A stretch of DNA of 64,000 nucleotides from Arthrobacter pigmenti (GCF_011927905.1 NZ_JAATJL010000001.1:744001-808000); one strand, 5' to 3'; shown: positions 1-9,147, counted from the stretch's first letter. Notes: generated by a model not told the origin, from the sequence alone. Program-made: numbers and translations.

Positions 1-2
1 CG

Positions 3-701
3 AACTTCGGCAACATTACCGGGCAGAACTATGTGCTCATCAACGAATCGATCAACCTGTTCCGCGGGCTGATCAATTCGGGGATCTTCACGGGCGGGGT
101 GATTCTGTGCACGGTGATCTTCGGGATTCCCGTTGGCTACGCGTTGGCGCAGATGCACTTCCGCGGCCGGGGCGTGGTCTTCGCGCTGATGCTCCTGGTC
201 CAGATGGTGCCGTTCCAGCTGCTGCTCATTCCGCTCTACGTGCTGATCGTGCGGGATTACGGACTGGCCGACACGTACCTCGGCATGATCCTGCCGTTCG
301 CGATCAACTCCACAGCCGTTTTCGTGTTCCGGCAGTACTTCCTGCAGCTGCCCGCATCCCTGTTCGAGGCAGCACGCATCGACGGGGCCAGCGAGATGCG
401 GATCCTCACGCGGATCGCCGTCCCGCTGGTGCGGCCCGCGATCGTCACCGCAATCCTGCTGACCTTCATCGGGCCCTGGAACGAATTCCTCTGGCCCTTC
501 CTCGTCACCAAGGACGCGGCCTACCAGCCGCTCGCGGTGTCGCTGGCCAACTACATTTCCAACGTTGCGGCAACCGCCGCCAACCCGTTCGGGGCAATCC
601 TTGCCGGTGCCTGCGTACTCGCAGCTCCCGCCGTCGGACTGTTCATAATCTTCCAACGCCAATTCATCTCGACCAATATCGGATCCAGCGCAAAGGGCTA
701 A
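3..701 (+). CDS. Carbohydrate ABC transporter permease (MalG type), 5' truncated
   Basis: This is the inner-membrane permease of a sugar ABC importer. The reading frame is open to the window edge, so the N-terminus is missing; the first Met seen (position 33) is internal. About 232 residues remain, with several hydrophobic segments. The cytoplasmic coupling loop reads EAARIDGASEMRILTRIAVP, the EAA motif of MalG/CUT1 permeases that contacts the ATPase. The C-terminus (FIIFQRQFISTNIGSSAKG) is typical of the family. A GH130 gene follows after 6 nt, so the importer probably brings in a mannose- or beta-mannoside-type oligosaccharide. The substrate is inference; the binding protein and second permease would lie upstream of the window. 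Confidence 0.93.
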   Translation, partial: NFGNITGQNYVLINESINLFRGLINSGIFTGGVILCTVIFGIPVGYALAQMHFRGRGVVFALMLLVQMVPFQLLLIPLYVLIVRDYGLADTYLGMILPFAINSTAVFVFRQYFLQLPASLFEAARIDGASEMRILTRIAVPLVRPAIVTAILLTFIGPWNEFLWPFLVTKDAAYQPLAVSLANYISNVAATAANPFGAILAGACVLAAPAVGLFIIFQRQFISTNIGSSAKG

Positions 702-707
702 TCTCCT

Positions 708-1787
708 ATGACTTCCCAGAAAACTCTCCTGCCGACCGTGCCGTACACGCTCACCCGGGCCGGCGTAATCATGACACCGGAGGACGGCAATGACTTCGAA
801 GCCGAAGGCGTGCTCAACCCGGCCAGCGGCCGGGGTCCCGACGGCGAGCTGTACCTACTTCCACGCCTGGTGGCCAAGGGCAACGTATCCCGCGTGGGGC
901 TCGCGAAGGTGATCATCGAGAACGGGGTGCCCACCGGCGTCGAGCGCCTCGGCGTTGTGCTCGGGCCGGACGAGGGCTGGGAACGAGGCATGAACAACGC
1001 CGGCACCGAGGATCCGCGCACCACGTGGGTGCCCTCGCTCGGCAAGCACCTCATGACCTACGTGGCCTATGGCCCGCTGGGTCCGCGCCTGGCGTTCGCC
1101 CATTCTGCGGACCTGCGGACCTGGGACCGTCTGGGACCCTGCTTCTTCGAGTACGAGCCCTCCCTCTCGATGGACCTCAACCTGTTCCCGAACAAGGACG
1201 CCGTGTTCTTCCCCGAACCGGTGAATGATCCCGACGGCGTCCCCTCCTACGCCATGCTTCACCGCCCCATGTGGGACCTCGGCTGGATCCGTGAGGGTGA
1301 GGGTGAGCACCTGCCGGCCGGCGTCACCGACAACCGCCCGGGTATCTGGATCTCCTACGTCCCGGTCGAGGAAGTTCAGCGGGACCTCCGCAACCTCGTG
1401 CACATGGGCAAGCACCGCCTCGTTGCCTTGAGCGAGTTTGATTTCGAGGAGCTGAAGATCGGCGGCGGCCCTGCACCGATCCGGGTTGACGAGGGATGGC
1501 TGATCATTCATCACGGGGTAGCGGGTGCGCTGGAGAAGTCGGCGTTCGACCACCAACAGAAGGTCCACTACACGGCCGCCGCGATGATCCTCGACGCCGA
1601 TGATCCGTCGAAGGTCATCGCCCGCAGCAGCGAACCGCTCCTGGCACCGGAGACGGACGACGAGAAATCGGGCATCGTGCCCAACGTCGTCTTCCCGACG
1701 GCGATCGAGGAGATCGACGGGCAACTGTTCGTGTTCTACGGGATGGCGGACTCGAAAATCGGTGTCGCACGCCTCGATCGGAGATGA
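708..1787 (+). CDS. Glycoside hydrolase family 130 (mannoside phosphorylase-like)
   Basis: This 359-residue intracellular enzyme has no signal peptide. GH130 enzymes phosphorolyse (some hydrolyse) beta-mannosides on a five-bladed propeller. Family features seen are the early NPASGRGPDGELYLLPRL block, the EDPRTTWVP segment (about residues 102-110), FFPEPV with HRPMW, the KIGGGPAPI loop, the WLIIHHGV strand and the terminal VFYGMADSKIGVARL blade. The start ATG follows the permease stop by 6 nt, so the two are co-transcribed, and transport followed by intracellular phosphorolysis is the simplest role. Phosphorylase versus hydrolase cannot be decided without an alignment of the phosphate-binding residues. 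Substrate is unproven. Confidence 0.88.
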   Translation: MTSQKTLLPTVPYTLTRAGVIMTPEDGNDFEAEGVLNPASGRGPDGELYLLPRLVAKGNVSRVGLAKVIIENGVPTGVERLGVVLGPDEGWERGMNNAGTEDPRTTWVPSLGKHLMTYVAYGPLGPRLAFAHSADLRTWDRLGPCFFEYEPSLSMDLNLFPNKDAVFFPEPVNDPDGVPSYAMLHRPMWDLGWIREGEGEHLPAGVTDNRPGIWISYVPVEEVQRDLRNLVHMGKHRLVALSEFDFEELKIGGGPAPIRVDEGWLIIHHGVAGALEKSAFDHQQKVHYTAAAMILDADDPSKVIARSSEPLLAPETDDEKSGIVPNVVFPTAIEEIDGQLFVFYGMADSKIGVARLDRR

Positions 1788-1826
1788 TTCCCGCATCGTC
1801 CTTCCCTCGCCGTTGATGACTCACAA

Positions 1827-1982
1827 GCAGGACACGCCGTTATTGAATGCTCAGGGCGATGATTCCGTGCAGGTATGACGGGCTGAACCGGCGTGTTACT
1901 CACGACACGCCGCTGTTCGCCGGGTCTTGGGCGGCAGACCTGCACGGAATCGCGCGGGAAGGTGTGAAGCGGCGTGTTCTGC
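1827..1982. repeat. Nested palindromic element between convergent genes
   Basis: Three near-concentric inverted repeats lie in the 205-bp gap between the GH130 and amidohydrolase stops. The outer pair is 1827-1839 and 1970-1982 (ACACGCCG core, one mismatch). The middle pair is 1861-1874 and 1938-1951, 14 bp perfect (GATTCCGTGCAGGT and its complement). The inner pair is 1889-1896 and 1905-1912, 8 bp perfect with an 8-nt loop. It may act as a bidirectional terminator or be a mobile-type palindromic repeat. There is no U-tract after the arms. Confidence 0.7.
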
Positions 1983-1992
1983 CTGGCCGATG

Positions 1993-3687
1993 TCAGTGGT
2001 GGGCGCCGTGCCCACAAGTGGACAACGACGACGACGGCGCGTGCGGCCTCGTCCCCGCTGACACCGGCGGCGTGCCAGTCAGCTCGTGCAGCGCATCGTG
2101 TACAACTTCGCCGCCAACCAGGGTCAGGTCCGCACGCTCGGCGAGCAGCTCACCCGGCTCAAGGGCGTACAGGTTCGCGGACCACGCCACGAGGTCCGCG
2201 TGGGCGCCGACACGGATGACACCGAGGGTGTCTTCCGCGTGCCAGGCCCAGGCGCCGCCCCGGGTGTAGGCCCGCAGGGATGAGTCCAGATCGAGGCGCT
2301 CATCAGGTGTCCAGGACGAGCCGCCGTCGAGCCCTGCCCTGGTCATGGCACTGTAGAGGCCTACCAACGGATCCATTTCGCCCACCTGCCAGTCGCTCGA
2401 GAACGCCAGCCGGGCACCGGACGCCGCGAGCGACCTAAGGCGCCATGCCCGGTCCCACCGCTCCTCGCCGACGTTATCCATCCACGTCCCGGCCACCAGG
2501 TCCGGCGAACAGTGGCGCGGTTGCATCGCCGGCACCACGCCCAGGCTTGCGAAACGTGGCAGGTCATCCGGATGCAGGCACTCGACGTGCACGATCCCGT
2601 GGCGGCGATCAGTGGTCCGGTTGGCGCGCTGGGCGTGCTCGATCGAGTCAAGGGCAAGCCGGATGCCCCAGTCGCCCGTGGCATGCGTGTGGGTCTGGAA
2701 GCCAAGCCGGTCCAGCTCGGTGAGCATCGCGGTGAACTCGTTGGGCGGCAGAGTGGGCTTCCCGCGGTGTCCCGGTTGGTTCGCGTAGTCGGCGAGCATG
2801 GCGGCCGTGTGCGGTTCAACCACGTCATCGGCGTACAGCTTTACGGGTCCGAGCCGAAGCATGGGGTCAACCGGTGCGCTGTCCACGGCTTCGCGGAGAT
2901 CCCGCCGGAAGGCAGCATCCGCATCCACCGGGTGGAAGAGGGCTGTAATGACCCTCGAATGTACAAGGCCTTCCTTACGCGCCCGATACATCAGGTCCAG
3001 TTCGGCCAATGGGACCTGCGGTTCCACCACCGTGGTGATTCCGTAAGCCGCTGCCATCTCCAGGCTCGAGGCAAGGCGCCGGTACCGCCGGTCCGGAGAG
3101 TACAGGGGGATGTCGCTCTGCAGGCCTCGAAGCCCGGCGGAGGTCATTGCACTGGTGTAGAAGTCGGTGACCCACCCGGTGGGGCGCCCGTCGTCGTACT
3201 CCGGGTTTCCCCAGTGGATCCTCGCCCCGCTGTCAATGCCGAGAAGGCGGATGGCGGCGTCGTTCAGCCAGACGGAATGCTGGTCATAGGTGGTGATGAA
3301 CACGGGCCGCTGAGTGAGGCCGCGGAGGTCATCGGCGTTCGGCCGCCGGCCCGGAACCACCGAGTAGACGGCATTCTCTGCACAGATCCAGTCGAGGTCG
3401 GGCCGGGCTTCCGCGTGATCAGCGATCCGGCGGCGCACCTCCGCCAGCGAGTCCGCGCCCTCAAGGCTCACGGCGTCCGCATCGAAACCGAGCAGCAGGT
3501 GATTGTGGCTGTCGATGATGCCGGGCGTGAGCAGGCGTCCGTGAAGATCCAACTTCCGGCGCGCGGAAGGTGCGTCGGCGTCATCCCCGATCCAGCTGAT
3601 GCGTCCGTCGGCGATCCCGACCGCCTGCGCCCAGCCGGGCGTATCGAAAGTCCGCACAATTCCGTTGTGCAGCAACAGGTCCAGCAT
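1993..3687 (-). CDS. Amidohydrolase family protein (Amidohydro_3/YtcJ-like)
   Basis: This is a 564-residue metal-dependent hydrolase of the amidohydrolase superfamily. From the N-terminus it shows the cap strand MLDLLLHNGIVRTFDTPGW, the metal-binding GIIDSHNHLLLG (HxH-type, about residues 60-70), VVEPQVPL, QTHTHATGDWGI, HVECLHPDD and the late metal Asp in AFSSDWQVGEMDP. This order is typical of YtcJ-like exocyclic amidases. I place the start at 3687, where TGATG couples it to the stop of the upstream permease gene with a 1-nt overlap; longer in-frame extensions run into that gene. The pair suggests uptake then hydrolysis of an N-acyl or cyclic amide, under the divergent TetR regulator. The substrate is unknown. 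Confidence 0.9.
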   Translation of the reverse strand: MLDLLLHNGIVRTFDTPGWAQAVGIADGRISWIGDDADAPSARRKLDLHGRLLTPGIIDSHNHLLLGFDADAVSLEGADSLAEVRRRIADHAEARPDLDWICAENAVYSVVPGRRPNADDLRGLTQRPVFITTYDQHSVWLNDAAIRLLGIDSGARIHWGNPEYDDGRPTGWVTDFYTSAMTSAGLRGLQSDIPLYSPDRRYRRLASSLEMAAAYGITTVVEPQVPLAELDLMYRARKEGLVHSRVITALFHPVDADAAFRRDLREAVDSAPVDPMLRLGPVKLYADDVVEPHTAAMLADYANQPGHRGKPTLPPNEFTAMLTELDRLGFQTHTHATGDWGIRLALDSIEHAQRANRTTDRRHGIVHVECLHPDDLPRFASLGVVPAMQPRHCSPDLVAGTWMDNVGEERWDRAWRLRSLAASGARLAFSSDWQVGEMDPLVGLYSAMTRAGLDGGSSWTPDERLDLDSSLRAYTRGGAWAWHAEDTLGVIRVGAHADLVAWSANLYALEPGELLAERADLTLVGGEVVHDALHELTGTPPVSAGTRPHAPSSSLSTCGHGAHH

Positions 3688-5126
3688 CAGCGTGAGTCCT
3701 CCTCGGAAACGGCGTCCAGAAGCAGCAGGTGCGTCCCGCTGCGTGGCTTGAGGTAGAGGTAGTAGTAGGTGAAACCGGCGACGACGAAGCCCACCGAAAT
3801 GCCGAGACTGAGCCACTGCGCCGGGTCGAGGAAGGAAATGACGAACACCAGTGCCAGCGCTGCGATGCAGACCAGCGGCGGTAACGGCCACCAGGGCATC
3901 CGGTAGCCCGGGCGTGTGCGATCGCGGCGGCGGTGATTGACCGCAGCCAGTGCAATGAACAGGTAGCTGAAGGAGAGCGTGGAACCGGTGGCCGTTAGCA
4001 GGACGTCCAGCGGCACGAAGCATGCGAGGAAGGCAATGAGGCCCATCACCGAGGTCGCGATAACGGGGCTCTGGCCCTTGGGGCTGACCCAGCGCAGGCG
4101 TGCTGCAAGCGGTTCAGGCAGCGCGCGGTCACGTGCGGCCGAGTAGAGAAGCCGGCCGGCCTGCAGGGCGATGGCGATGATCGCGTTGATAATCGCAAAG
4201 GCGACGGCGAGCAGGACAAAGAGGGTCACGGCATCGCCGGCGCGATCGGCAAGGAAGGCCTCGACCGGAAGCTCGGACCCGAAGAGCGCTTCCTGCGAGG
4301 AGGCTCCAAGCAGGATGGCCGTCAGCGGAATCAGTTCGGAGGCAACGGTGATGCCTGCACTCCAGAGGACCGCCTTCGCGACAGCGCGTGAGGGGTTCTT
4401 CGTCTCCTCGGCGAAGTAGACCGCACCGCCGTACCCGTTGTAGGAGAAGATTCCCTGCGTCACAGCGATCATCAGGCCGGCGATGGCCAGGGGAGCAAGG
4501 CCTCCGGTCGCCGGGTCGAGGGTCTGGGGATCAAACAGTGTGGTGACGGGACGCTCGATGTGAATCAGCCCGAGCACGGCCAGCAACGCGAGCGCCGCCA
4601 TTTCGATGAAAAGGAACACACCGGTGAGCCAGGCGTTGGCCCGGATATTGAAGCAAGCCGTAACAGTGCAGATTACGACGACGACGAGCGCCGTCTGCTG
4701 CGACGACAGGCCGGCGATGGCGACGCCAAGGTAGTCGGCTACACCCAGCGCGAAGACGGCGATGATCAGCGGGAGTGATACCAGGCTGATGAGGAAGGTC
4801 GCGACGCCGAATGCCGGCCCGAGGGCGCGGGAGACAAGCGAGTAGTCGCCTCCCGCGACTGGATAGGCGGAGGCCAGCTCCGCGTAGCAGAACGCGATCA
4901 GGATGCTCACGATCCCTGCGATCAGGAATCCCCAGAAGACACCGGTGCCGAAGGCGGTGAGTGCCGCGCCGCCGAGGATGAAGACGCTCGAGGCGGGGGA
5001 GATGGACGAGAGCGTGATGAGAACATTGCCGCCGACACCCAGTGTGCGGGACAACGAGGGCGTGTAGGACTGACCTGCGGCTGCGGGCGGCGTATCGACG
5101 GCGTTGGGAGGCTTCTTCATGGACAT
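3687..5126 (-). CDS. APC-superfamily amino acid/amine permease
   Basis: This 479-residue membrane protein has about 12 hydrophobic segments. The N-terminal core SRTLGVGGNVLITLSSISPA and the FCYAELASAYPVAGGDYSLV segment match TM1 and TM2-3 of APC permeases; GIFSYNGYGGAVYFAEE and NPSRAVAKAV follow as in the amino-acid/polyamine family. It would import an amino acid, amine or amide by proton symport. It is first in the operon, reads away from the TetR gene, and its stop overlaps the amidohydrolase start. Two starts are possible (Met at 5126 or 5120); neither has a strong ribosome binding site. Substrate is unassigned. Confidence 0.92.
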   Translation of the reverse strand: MSMKKPPNAVDTPPAAAGQSYTPSLSRTLGVGGNVLITLSSISPASSVFILGGAALTAFGTGVFWGFLIAGIVSILIAFCYAELASAYPVAGGDYSLVSRALGPAFGVATFLISLVSLPLIIAVFALGVADYLGVAIAGLSSQQTALVVVVICTVTACFNIRANAWLTGVFLFIEMAALALLAVLGLIHIERPVTTLFDPQTLDPATGGLAPLAIAGLMIAVTQGIFSYNGYGGAVYFAEETKNPSRAVAKAVLWSAGITVASELIPLTAILLGASSQEALFGSELPVEAFLADRAGDAVTLFVLLAVAFAIINAIIAIALQAGRLLYSAARDRALPEPLAARLRWVSPKGQSPVIATSVMGLIAFLACFVPLDVLLTATGSTLSFSYLFIALAAVNHRRRDRTRPGYRMPWWPLPPLVCIAALALVFVISFLDPAQWLSLGISVGFVVAGFTYYYLYLKPRSGTHLLLLDAVSEEDSR

Positions 5127-5146
5127 CCAATCGTGGGAACAGGTTT

Positions 5147-5164
5147 TTTGACGCCTGTGTCAAA
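5147..5164. promoter_or_regulatory. Probable TetR operator in the divergent promoter
   Basis: TTTGAC, six bases, then GTCAAA form a perfect 6-bp dyad in the 81-bp gap between the permease and the TetR gene. Position and symmetry suit autoregulation plus control of the permease-amidohydrolase operon. Binding is inferred. Confidence 0.55.
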
Positions 5165-5207
5165 TAACCATTGGAGTGTGGCAGCTCACATCGGCTAGTG
5201 TCAAGGA

Positions 5208-5801
5208 GTGGCCAGGCCGAACACCCAGAAGCAGCGTCGAACAGAACTCGTCGAAGCAACCCTGCAAGCCGCGTCTGCCCAGGGCCTGCGGACTCTTTCC
5301 CTCTCAGATGTAGCGAAGAAGGCGGGGCTGACGCGCGGGGCGCTGCTCTACTATTTCGATGATCTTGACGCGTTGCTGGTCGAAGCCCATCGGGCGGGAA
5401 CCGAGCGCTTCTGCGACCGCCGCGACGAGTTGATCTCGCAGCAGGAAACCGCGGCGGGTAAGCTGCGCGTCGCAATAGACGCAGGCCTGCCCAGCGGGCC
5501 GGATGATGCGCTGATGCGGTTGCTGTATGAGTTCGACTTCATGGCAGGCACCTCCGAACTGCACGATTCGCTGGTCCAGAAGATGTACCTGCGTCAGTGC
5601 TCCACGTATCAACGGATCTTCGAGGGTGGCAATGCAACGGGGGAGTTCGCGGTCACGATCGACGTGCCCCAGGCGGCCATGAACCTGGTGGCACTTGAAG
5701 ACGCCTATGGGCTGCACATTGTGGCGGGGAACTCTCTGGTCACGGTCCAACTGGCGCGGGAAGCGATGCTTGCCTTCGCCATGCAGATCGGTTGTTCATG
5801 A
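5208..5801 (+). CDS. TetR/AcrR-family transcriptional regulator
   Basis: This is a 197-residue regulator with an N-terminal helix-turn-helix at about residues 10-55: RRTELVEATLQAASAQGLRT, LSLSDVAKKAGLTRGALLYY and FDDLDALLVEAH. The rest is the all-helical ligand and dimer domain. The start is a GTG at 5208; AAGGA lies directly before it, closer than usual. It is transcribed away from the permease-amidohydrolase operon across 81 bp containing a TTTGAC-N6-GTCAAA dyad, so it most likely represses that operon and itself until the transported substrate or a product is present. Confidence 0.93.
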   Translation: MARPNTQKQRRTELVEATLQAASAQGLRTLSLSDVAKKAGLTRGALLYYFDDLDALLVEAHRAGTERFCDRRDELISQQETAAGKLRVAIDAGLPSGPDDALMRLLYEFDFMAGTSELHDSLVQKMYLRQCSTYQRIFEGGNATGEFAVTIDVPQAAMNLVALEDAYGLHIVAGNSLVTVQLAREAMLAFAMQIGCS

Positions 5802-5936
5802 GGATGTTCTCATGGCTGACTCCCCGCCGTCTCATGGTGGGCTGCGCATGATTGAACAGGCGAAGTATTAACAGACTCGCCGTGTGATGTTCATCTCTTG
5901 GCAGGAATCTCTCTGCTTTGATGAAGGTTAAATGAA

Positions 5937-6881
5937 GTGAAAGCTATTCGAGCTATCGAGAAGGCGATCATGAACTTCCGGACGGCCGAGCATCCGCGGC
6001 CGCAGCATTTCATCCTGCACATGAGCGACACCCACCTGGTGGGCGGGGCTGAACCACTCTATGGGGTTGTGGACAGCGAGGCCCGGCTCCGGCAGATCTT
6101 CACCGAACTGGAAGCCTCCGGTTGCAGGCCCGAGGCGCTTGTATTCACCGGCGATCTCGCGGATAAGGGCGAGGCTCAGGCATACGCGAAGCTCCGCGCG
6201 ATCGTGGAGCCGGCAGCCCACAAGCTGGGCGCGGAGGTGATCTGGGCGATGGGCAACCACGATGACCGCGCAACCTTCCGCACGGAGCTCCTCGGCCAGC
6301 CGGCAGACTCAGCACCGGTGGACCGCAGCTACCTGGTCAACGGCCTGCGCATCATCACGCTGGATTCCACGGTTCCCGGGCACCACCACGGCGAGATCAG
6401 CCACGAGCAACTCGTCTGGCTGGCCAATGAACTGCTCACGCCTGCGCCGGCCGGAACCATCCTCGCCCTGCACCACCCGCCGGTGCCCTGCATCCAGGAT
6501 CTGTCGGTCCTGGTGGAGCTGCGCGACCAAAGCCGGCTCGCCGACGTCGTACGCGGTACTGATGTCCGCGCCATTCTGGCGGGTCACCTGCACTACTCAA
6601 CCAGCGCGCTTTTCGCGGGCATCCCCGTGTCGGTTGCCTCGGCCACCTGCTACACGCAGGACCTGGCGTACGACGACGGCGGCACCCGCGGCCGCGACGG
6701 CGCGCAGGCTTACAACCTGGTCCACGTGTATGAGGACACCGTGGTCAATTCGGTGGTACCCATCGGCACCCACAAGGCAGTCGGAGAGACCGTGCCGCGT
6801 GAAGAGACGCGCCGCCGCCTCGAAGCCGCCGGTGTGCGGATCGAGGACGCGGCGCCTGCACGCGAGCTGACGGGCGTCTGA
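5937..6881 (+). CDS. Metallophosphoesterase (3',5'-cyclic-nucleotide phosphodiesterase-like)
   Basis: This calcineurin-like dinuclear metal phosphoesterase has up to 314 residues. The canonical motifs appear in order: DTHLVGG (D-x-H), FTGDLADKG (GD-x-x-D), AMGNHDDR (GNHD), LALHHPP (H) and LAGHLHYS (GHxH). All metal ligands of the CpdA/Icc group are present. A second in-frame start, ATG at 5970 with GAGAAGG before it, is at least as good as the GTG at 5937 and would give 303 residues. The gene stands alone and ends 1 nt before the convergent Stealth gene. Cyclic AMP is a family-based guess for the substrate; glycerophosphodiesters are also possible. Confidence 0.9.
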   Translation: MKAIRAIEKAIMNFRTAEHPRPQHFILHMSDTHLVGGAEPLYGVVDSEARLRQIFTELEASGCRPEALVFTGDLADKGEAQAYAKLRAIVEPAAHKLGAEVIWAMGNHDDRATFRTELLGQPADSAPVDRSYLVNGLRIITLDSTVPGHHHGEISHEQLVWLANELLTPAPAGTILALHHPPVPCIQDLSVLVELRDQSRLADVVRGTDVRAILAGHLHYSTSALFAGIPVSVASATCYTQDLAYDDGGTRGRDGAQAYNLVHVYEDTVVNSVVPIGTHKAVGETVPREETRRRLEAAGVRIEDAAPARELTGV

Positions 6882-6882
6882 C

Positions 6883-8550
6883 CTACTTCTCCCAGGGCGC
6901 CTTCACAGGGAAGTACTTCTCCAGGAAATCCGTGACGGCTTTTGCCCGCTCCTCGGCGGGGACTTCGGGGAAGCTGCCGTCGTTGAGGCAAAACAGGTCT
7001 GCGTTCCGCTTGTCCAGCAGCTTGTGCAATCTACGCAGGCCGGAGCGCATGGTGGTGTCGATGTACTTGACCTTCGCCGATTCCTGCGTCACGGCACGGC
7101 CGGTCAGCAGCGCGTAGTAGTGGTACAGCGAATTGGTGACGGAGATGTTGTCCTTCGCACGGAAGGTGGAGGCGGCCGTCGAGGCGAACTCCTCAGCGAA
7201 CTCCTCTTCCATCTCGAACAGCACGCTCTTGCGCAGCGGAGCCGCCGTGTGCTCGAGGTGGCGGGTGGTGATGCGGCCAAAACGCTCATGCAGCAGGCGC
7301 CGGTTCACCCGGGCAGCGTTTTCGAAGCCGCTGCGTTCGGCGTCGTTCTCGCCCAGCCCGATTCGGGTGTCTGCCTGGATGAACTTGGTGATCCCGCCGG
7401 GGGAGTAGAACATGTCCGGCCCAACAGGACGGCCGAAGAACATGTCGTCATTGGAGTAGAGGAAGTATTCCGAGAGGCCCGGAATGTGGTGGAGCTGGGC
7501 TTCCACGGCCTGCGAATTGTGCGTGGGCAGTACGGACGGGTCCTTGAAATGCTCCTCTGATCGGACCAGCGTCACCGAGGGATGATCCACGAGCCACTCC
7601 GGGCGGTCCGAGTCCGTTGCGATGAAAATTCGGCGGACCCACGGCGCAAACATGTATACCGAGCGCAGCGCATACTTCAGCTCGTCGATCTGCCGGTAGC
7701 GTGCCTCATGGTCATCGCCCTCGCCTACGACGGCGTCCTTCATGCGGGCGGCGCGTGCGGCCAGGTACTCCGGTGAGCTGCCGTCCACCCAGGAGAAGAC
7801 GAGATCAATCTCGAAGTCGATGTCCGTGGCGTGGTCCGCGAACATGTTGTCGATGGTGGGCCAAACCAGGCCGTGGCGGGTGACCGAGCCGCGCACCACT
7901 TCGTTGGACGGCAAGGTGCGCCGGGTCAGGGAGTTTTCCATCGGCAGCACAATGTGGTTCCCGTCGAGGGACCACAGCTCTATCTGCACGCCCGCTGAGG
8001 GGCCGAAGGTCAGGCCGCCGATCGGCTCGATGCGCGGCCGGAACAACCGGAAGATACGGGCTTTGTCACTGGGCGAAAGGGAGCCGTCAGCGACAAGGAG
8101 GGTGGTGCGCCGCTTCGTGTCCACGGTGCGGGAGTAGAAGGGCTCGTTCCGGCAGGCCTCCACGAGGGCAACCCTTAGTTGCTCGCGGTATTTCAGATCG
8201 ACGGCGACTACGGGACGTTCGTCATTGCCGCGCACCAGCAGGTACTCGATTTCGGCGCGCTCCAGCGCTTCCCGAATGAACAGCAGATCCTCCACCATCG
8301 CCTGATGCGGCGTTGTATCGGTGTTGATGAGGGCGAACCGGCGCTTGACTGTAGTGATGTCGTCGCGGTCGTTCAGTCGTTCAACGGCGGCGGTGGAGGC
8401 GGATTCGAGGAGTTCGACGTCGTTCTCCACTTCGGGCGCGCCGAAGTACACATCATGCTGGGCGGCGGTATCTGTAATGGGATCCTCCATCGGGGAAAGT
8501 TCAGCGGGGTCGGCACCGCAGGCTGAGAGCTTGCGCGGGTGCTGCTCCAA
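6883..8550 (-). CDS. Stealth-family sugar-phosphate transferase (CpsY-like)
   Basis: This 555-residue protein of the Stealth family transfers hexose-1-phosphate units, as in capsule polymerases and human GNPTAB. The conserved regions appear in order: CR1 IDLVFSWVDGSSPEY (about 248-262), CR2 ELKYALRSVYMFAPWVRRIF with ATDSDRP (about 290-317), the HNSQAVEAQLHHIPGLSEYF segment with YSNDDMFFG (about 345-373), and CR4 near the C-terminus. About 240 residues precede CR1, as in actinobacterial CpsY-type proteins. The start drawn is a TTG at 8550; an ATG at 8490 is possible and would remove 20 residues. No capsule genes are adjacent, so it may act alone on a wall polymer. That role is inference. Confidence 0.88.
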   Translation of the reverse strand: MEQHPRKLSACGADPAELSPMEDPITDTAAQHDVYFGAPEVENDVELLESASTAAVERLNDRDDITTVKRRFALINTDTTPHQAMVEDLLFIREALERAEIEYLLVRGNDERPVVAVDLKYREQLRVALVEACRNEPFYSRTVDTKRRTTLLVADGSLSPSDKARIFRLFRPRIEPIGGLTFGPSAGVQIELWSLDGNHIVLPMENSLTRRTLPSNEVVRGSVTRHGLVWPTIDNMFADHATDIDFEIDLVFSWVDGSSPEYLAARAARMKDAVVGEGDDHEARYRQIDELKYALRSVYMFAPWVRRIFIATDSDRPEWLVDHPSVTLVRSEEHFKDPSVLPTHNSQAVEAQLHHIPGLSEYFLYSNDDMFFGRPVGPDMFYSPGGITKFIQADTRIGLGENDAERSGFENAARVNRRLLHERFGRITTRHLEHTAAPLRKSVLFEMEEEFAEEFASTAASTFRAKDNISVTNSLYHYYALLTGRAVTQESAKVKYIDTTMRSGLRRLHKLLDKRNADLFCLNDGSFPEVPAEERAKAVTDFLEKYFPVKAPWEK

Positions 8551-8614
8551 TGATAAGCCTGCCTAGGAGAAGCCCCCGCATGCTATCGCGGAGGCTCTAC
8601 AACGAAAGGGCACC

Positions 8615-9145
8615 ATGGCCAGGCACACCTTCACCACCCTGCTGAGCAAGCAGGTCGGCAACGAATTCGCCGCATCCCAGCAGTACCTTGCCATCGCGGT
8701 GTGGTTCGACGGACAGGACCTTCCCCGGCTTGCCGCTCACTTCTATCGGCAGTCCCTCGAGGAGCGGAACCATGGGCTGATGTTGGTGCAATACATGCTG
8801 GACCGCGGTCATGAGGTACAGATCCCCGGCGTCGAGGAAGTGCGGAACACCTTCTCTTCGGTGGAGGATCCAGTAGCGCTCGCGCTCTCGCAGGAGAAGC
8901 AGGTAACCCGGGATATCGAGGCGCTGTTTGCCCAGGCACGCTCGGAGAATGATGCGCTCGGTGAGCAGTTCATGCTGTGGTTCCTCAAGGAGCAGGTCGA
9001 GGAAGTGGCATCGATGTCCACGCTGCTGGCCATCGTGCAGCGCGCGGACAACCTGTTCGACGTCGAGAACTTCCTCGCCCGGGAGATCGTGGGCGACGCC
9101 GGTAATGACCCGAATATGCCGCCCACCGCCGGCGGCGCGCTGTAG
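8615..9145 (+). CDS. Ferritin (bacterial Ftn type)
   Basis: This 176-residue four-helix iron-storage protein forms the usual cytoplasmic cage. The ferroxidase residues sit in NEFAASQQYLAIAVWFD (first helix Glu), SLEERNHGLMLVQYMLDRG (Glu and His of helix B) and FLKEQVEEVASM (helix D). Length and order fit the BfrB/Ftn group; the conserved Met of heme-binding bacterioferritin is not evident. The start ATG has GAAAGGG 5 nt upstream. A PIG-L deacetylase gene begins 2 nt after its stop. I looked for an IdeR/DtxR box upstream and did not find a convincing one. Confidence 0.94.
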   Translation: MARHTFTTLLSKQVGNEFAASQQYLAIAVWFDGQDLPRLAAHFYRQSLEERNHGLMLVQYMLDRGHEVQIPGVEEVRNTFSSVEDPVALALSQEKQVTRDIEALFAQARSENDALGEQFMLWFLKEQVEEVASMSTLLAIVQRADNLFDVENFLAREIVGDAGNDPNMPPTAGGAL

Positions 9146-9147
9146 CC

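Noticed and set aside
2512-3756. A 414-codon plus-strand frame opposite the amidohydrolase
   Set aside because: The minus-strand frame shows complete amidohydrolase motifs; the plus frame has no recognisable domain and is a high-GC shadow.
8551-8614. IdeR/DtxR iron box upstream of ferritin
   Set aside because: The AGGCAGGCTTA stretch (minus strand) matches only a few positions of the consensus TTAGGTTAGGCTAACCTAA.
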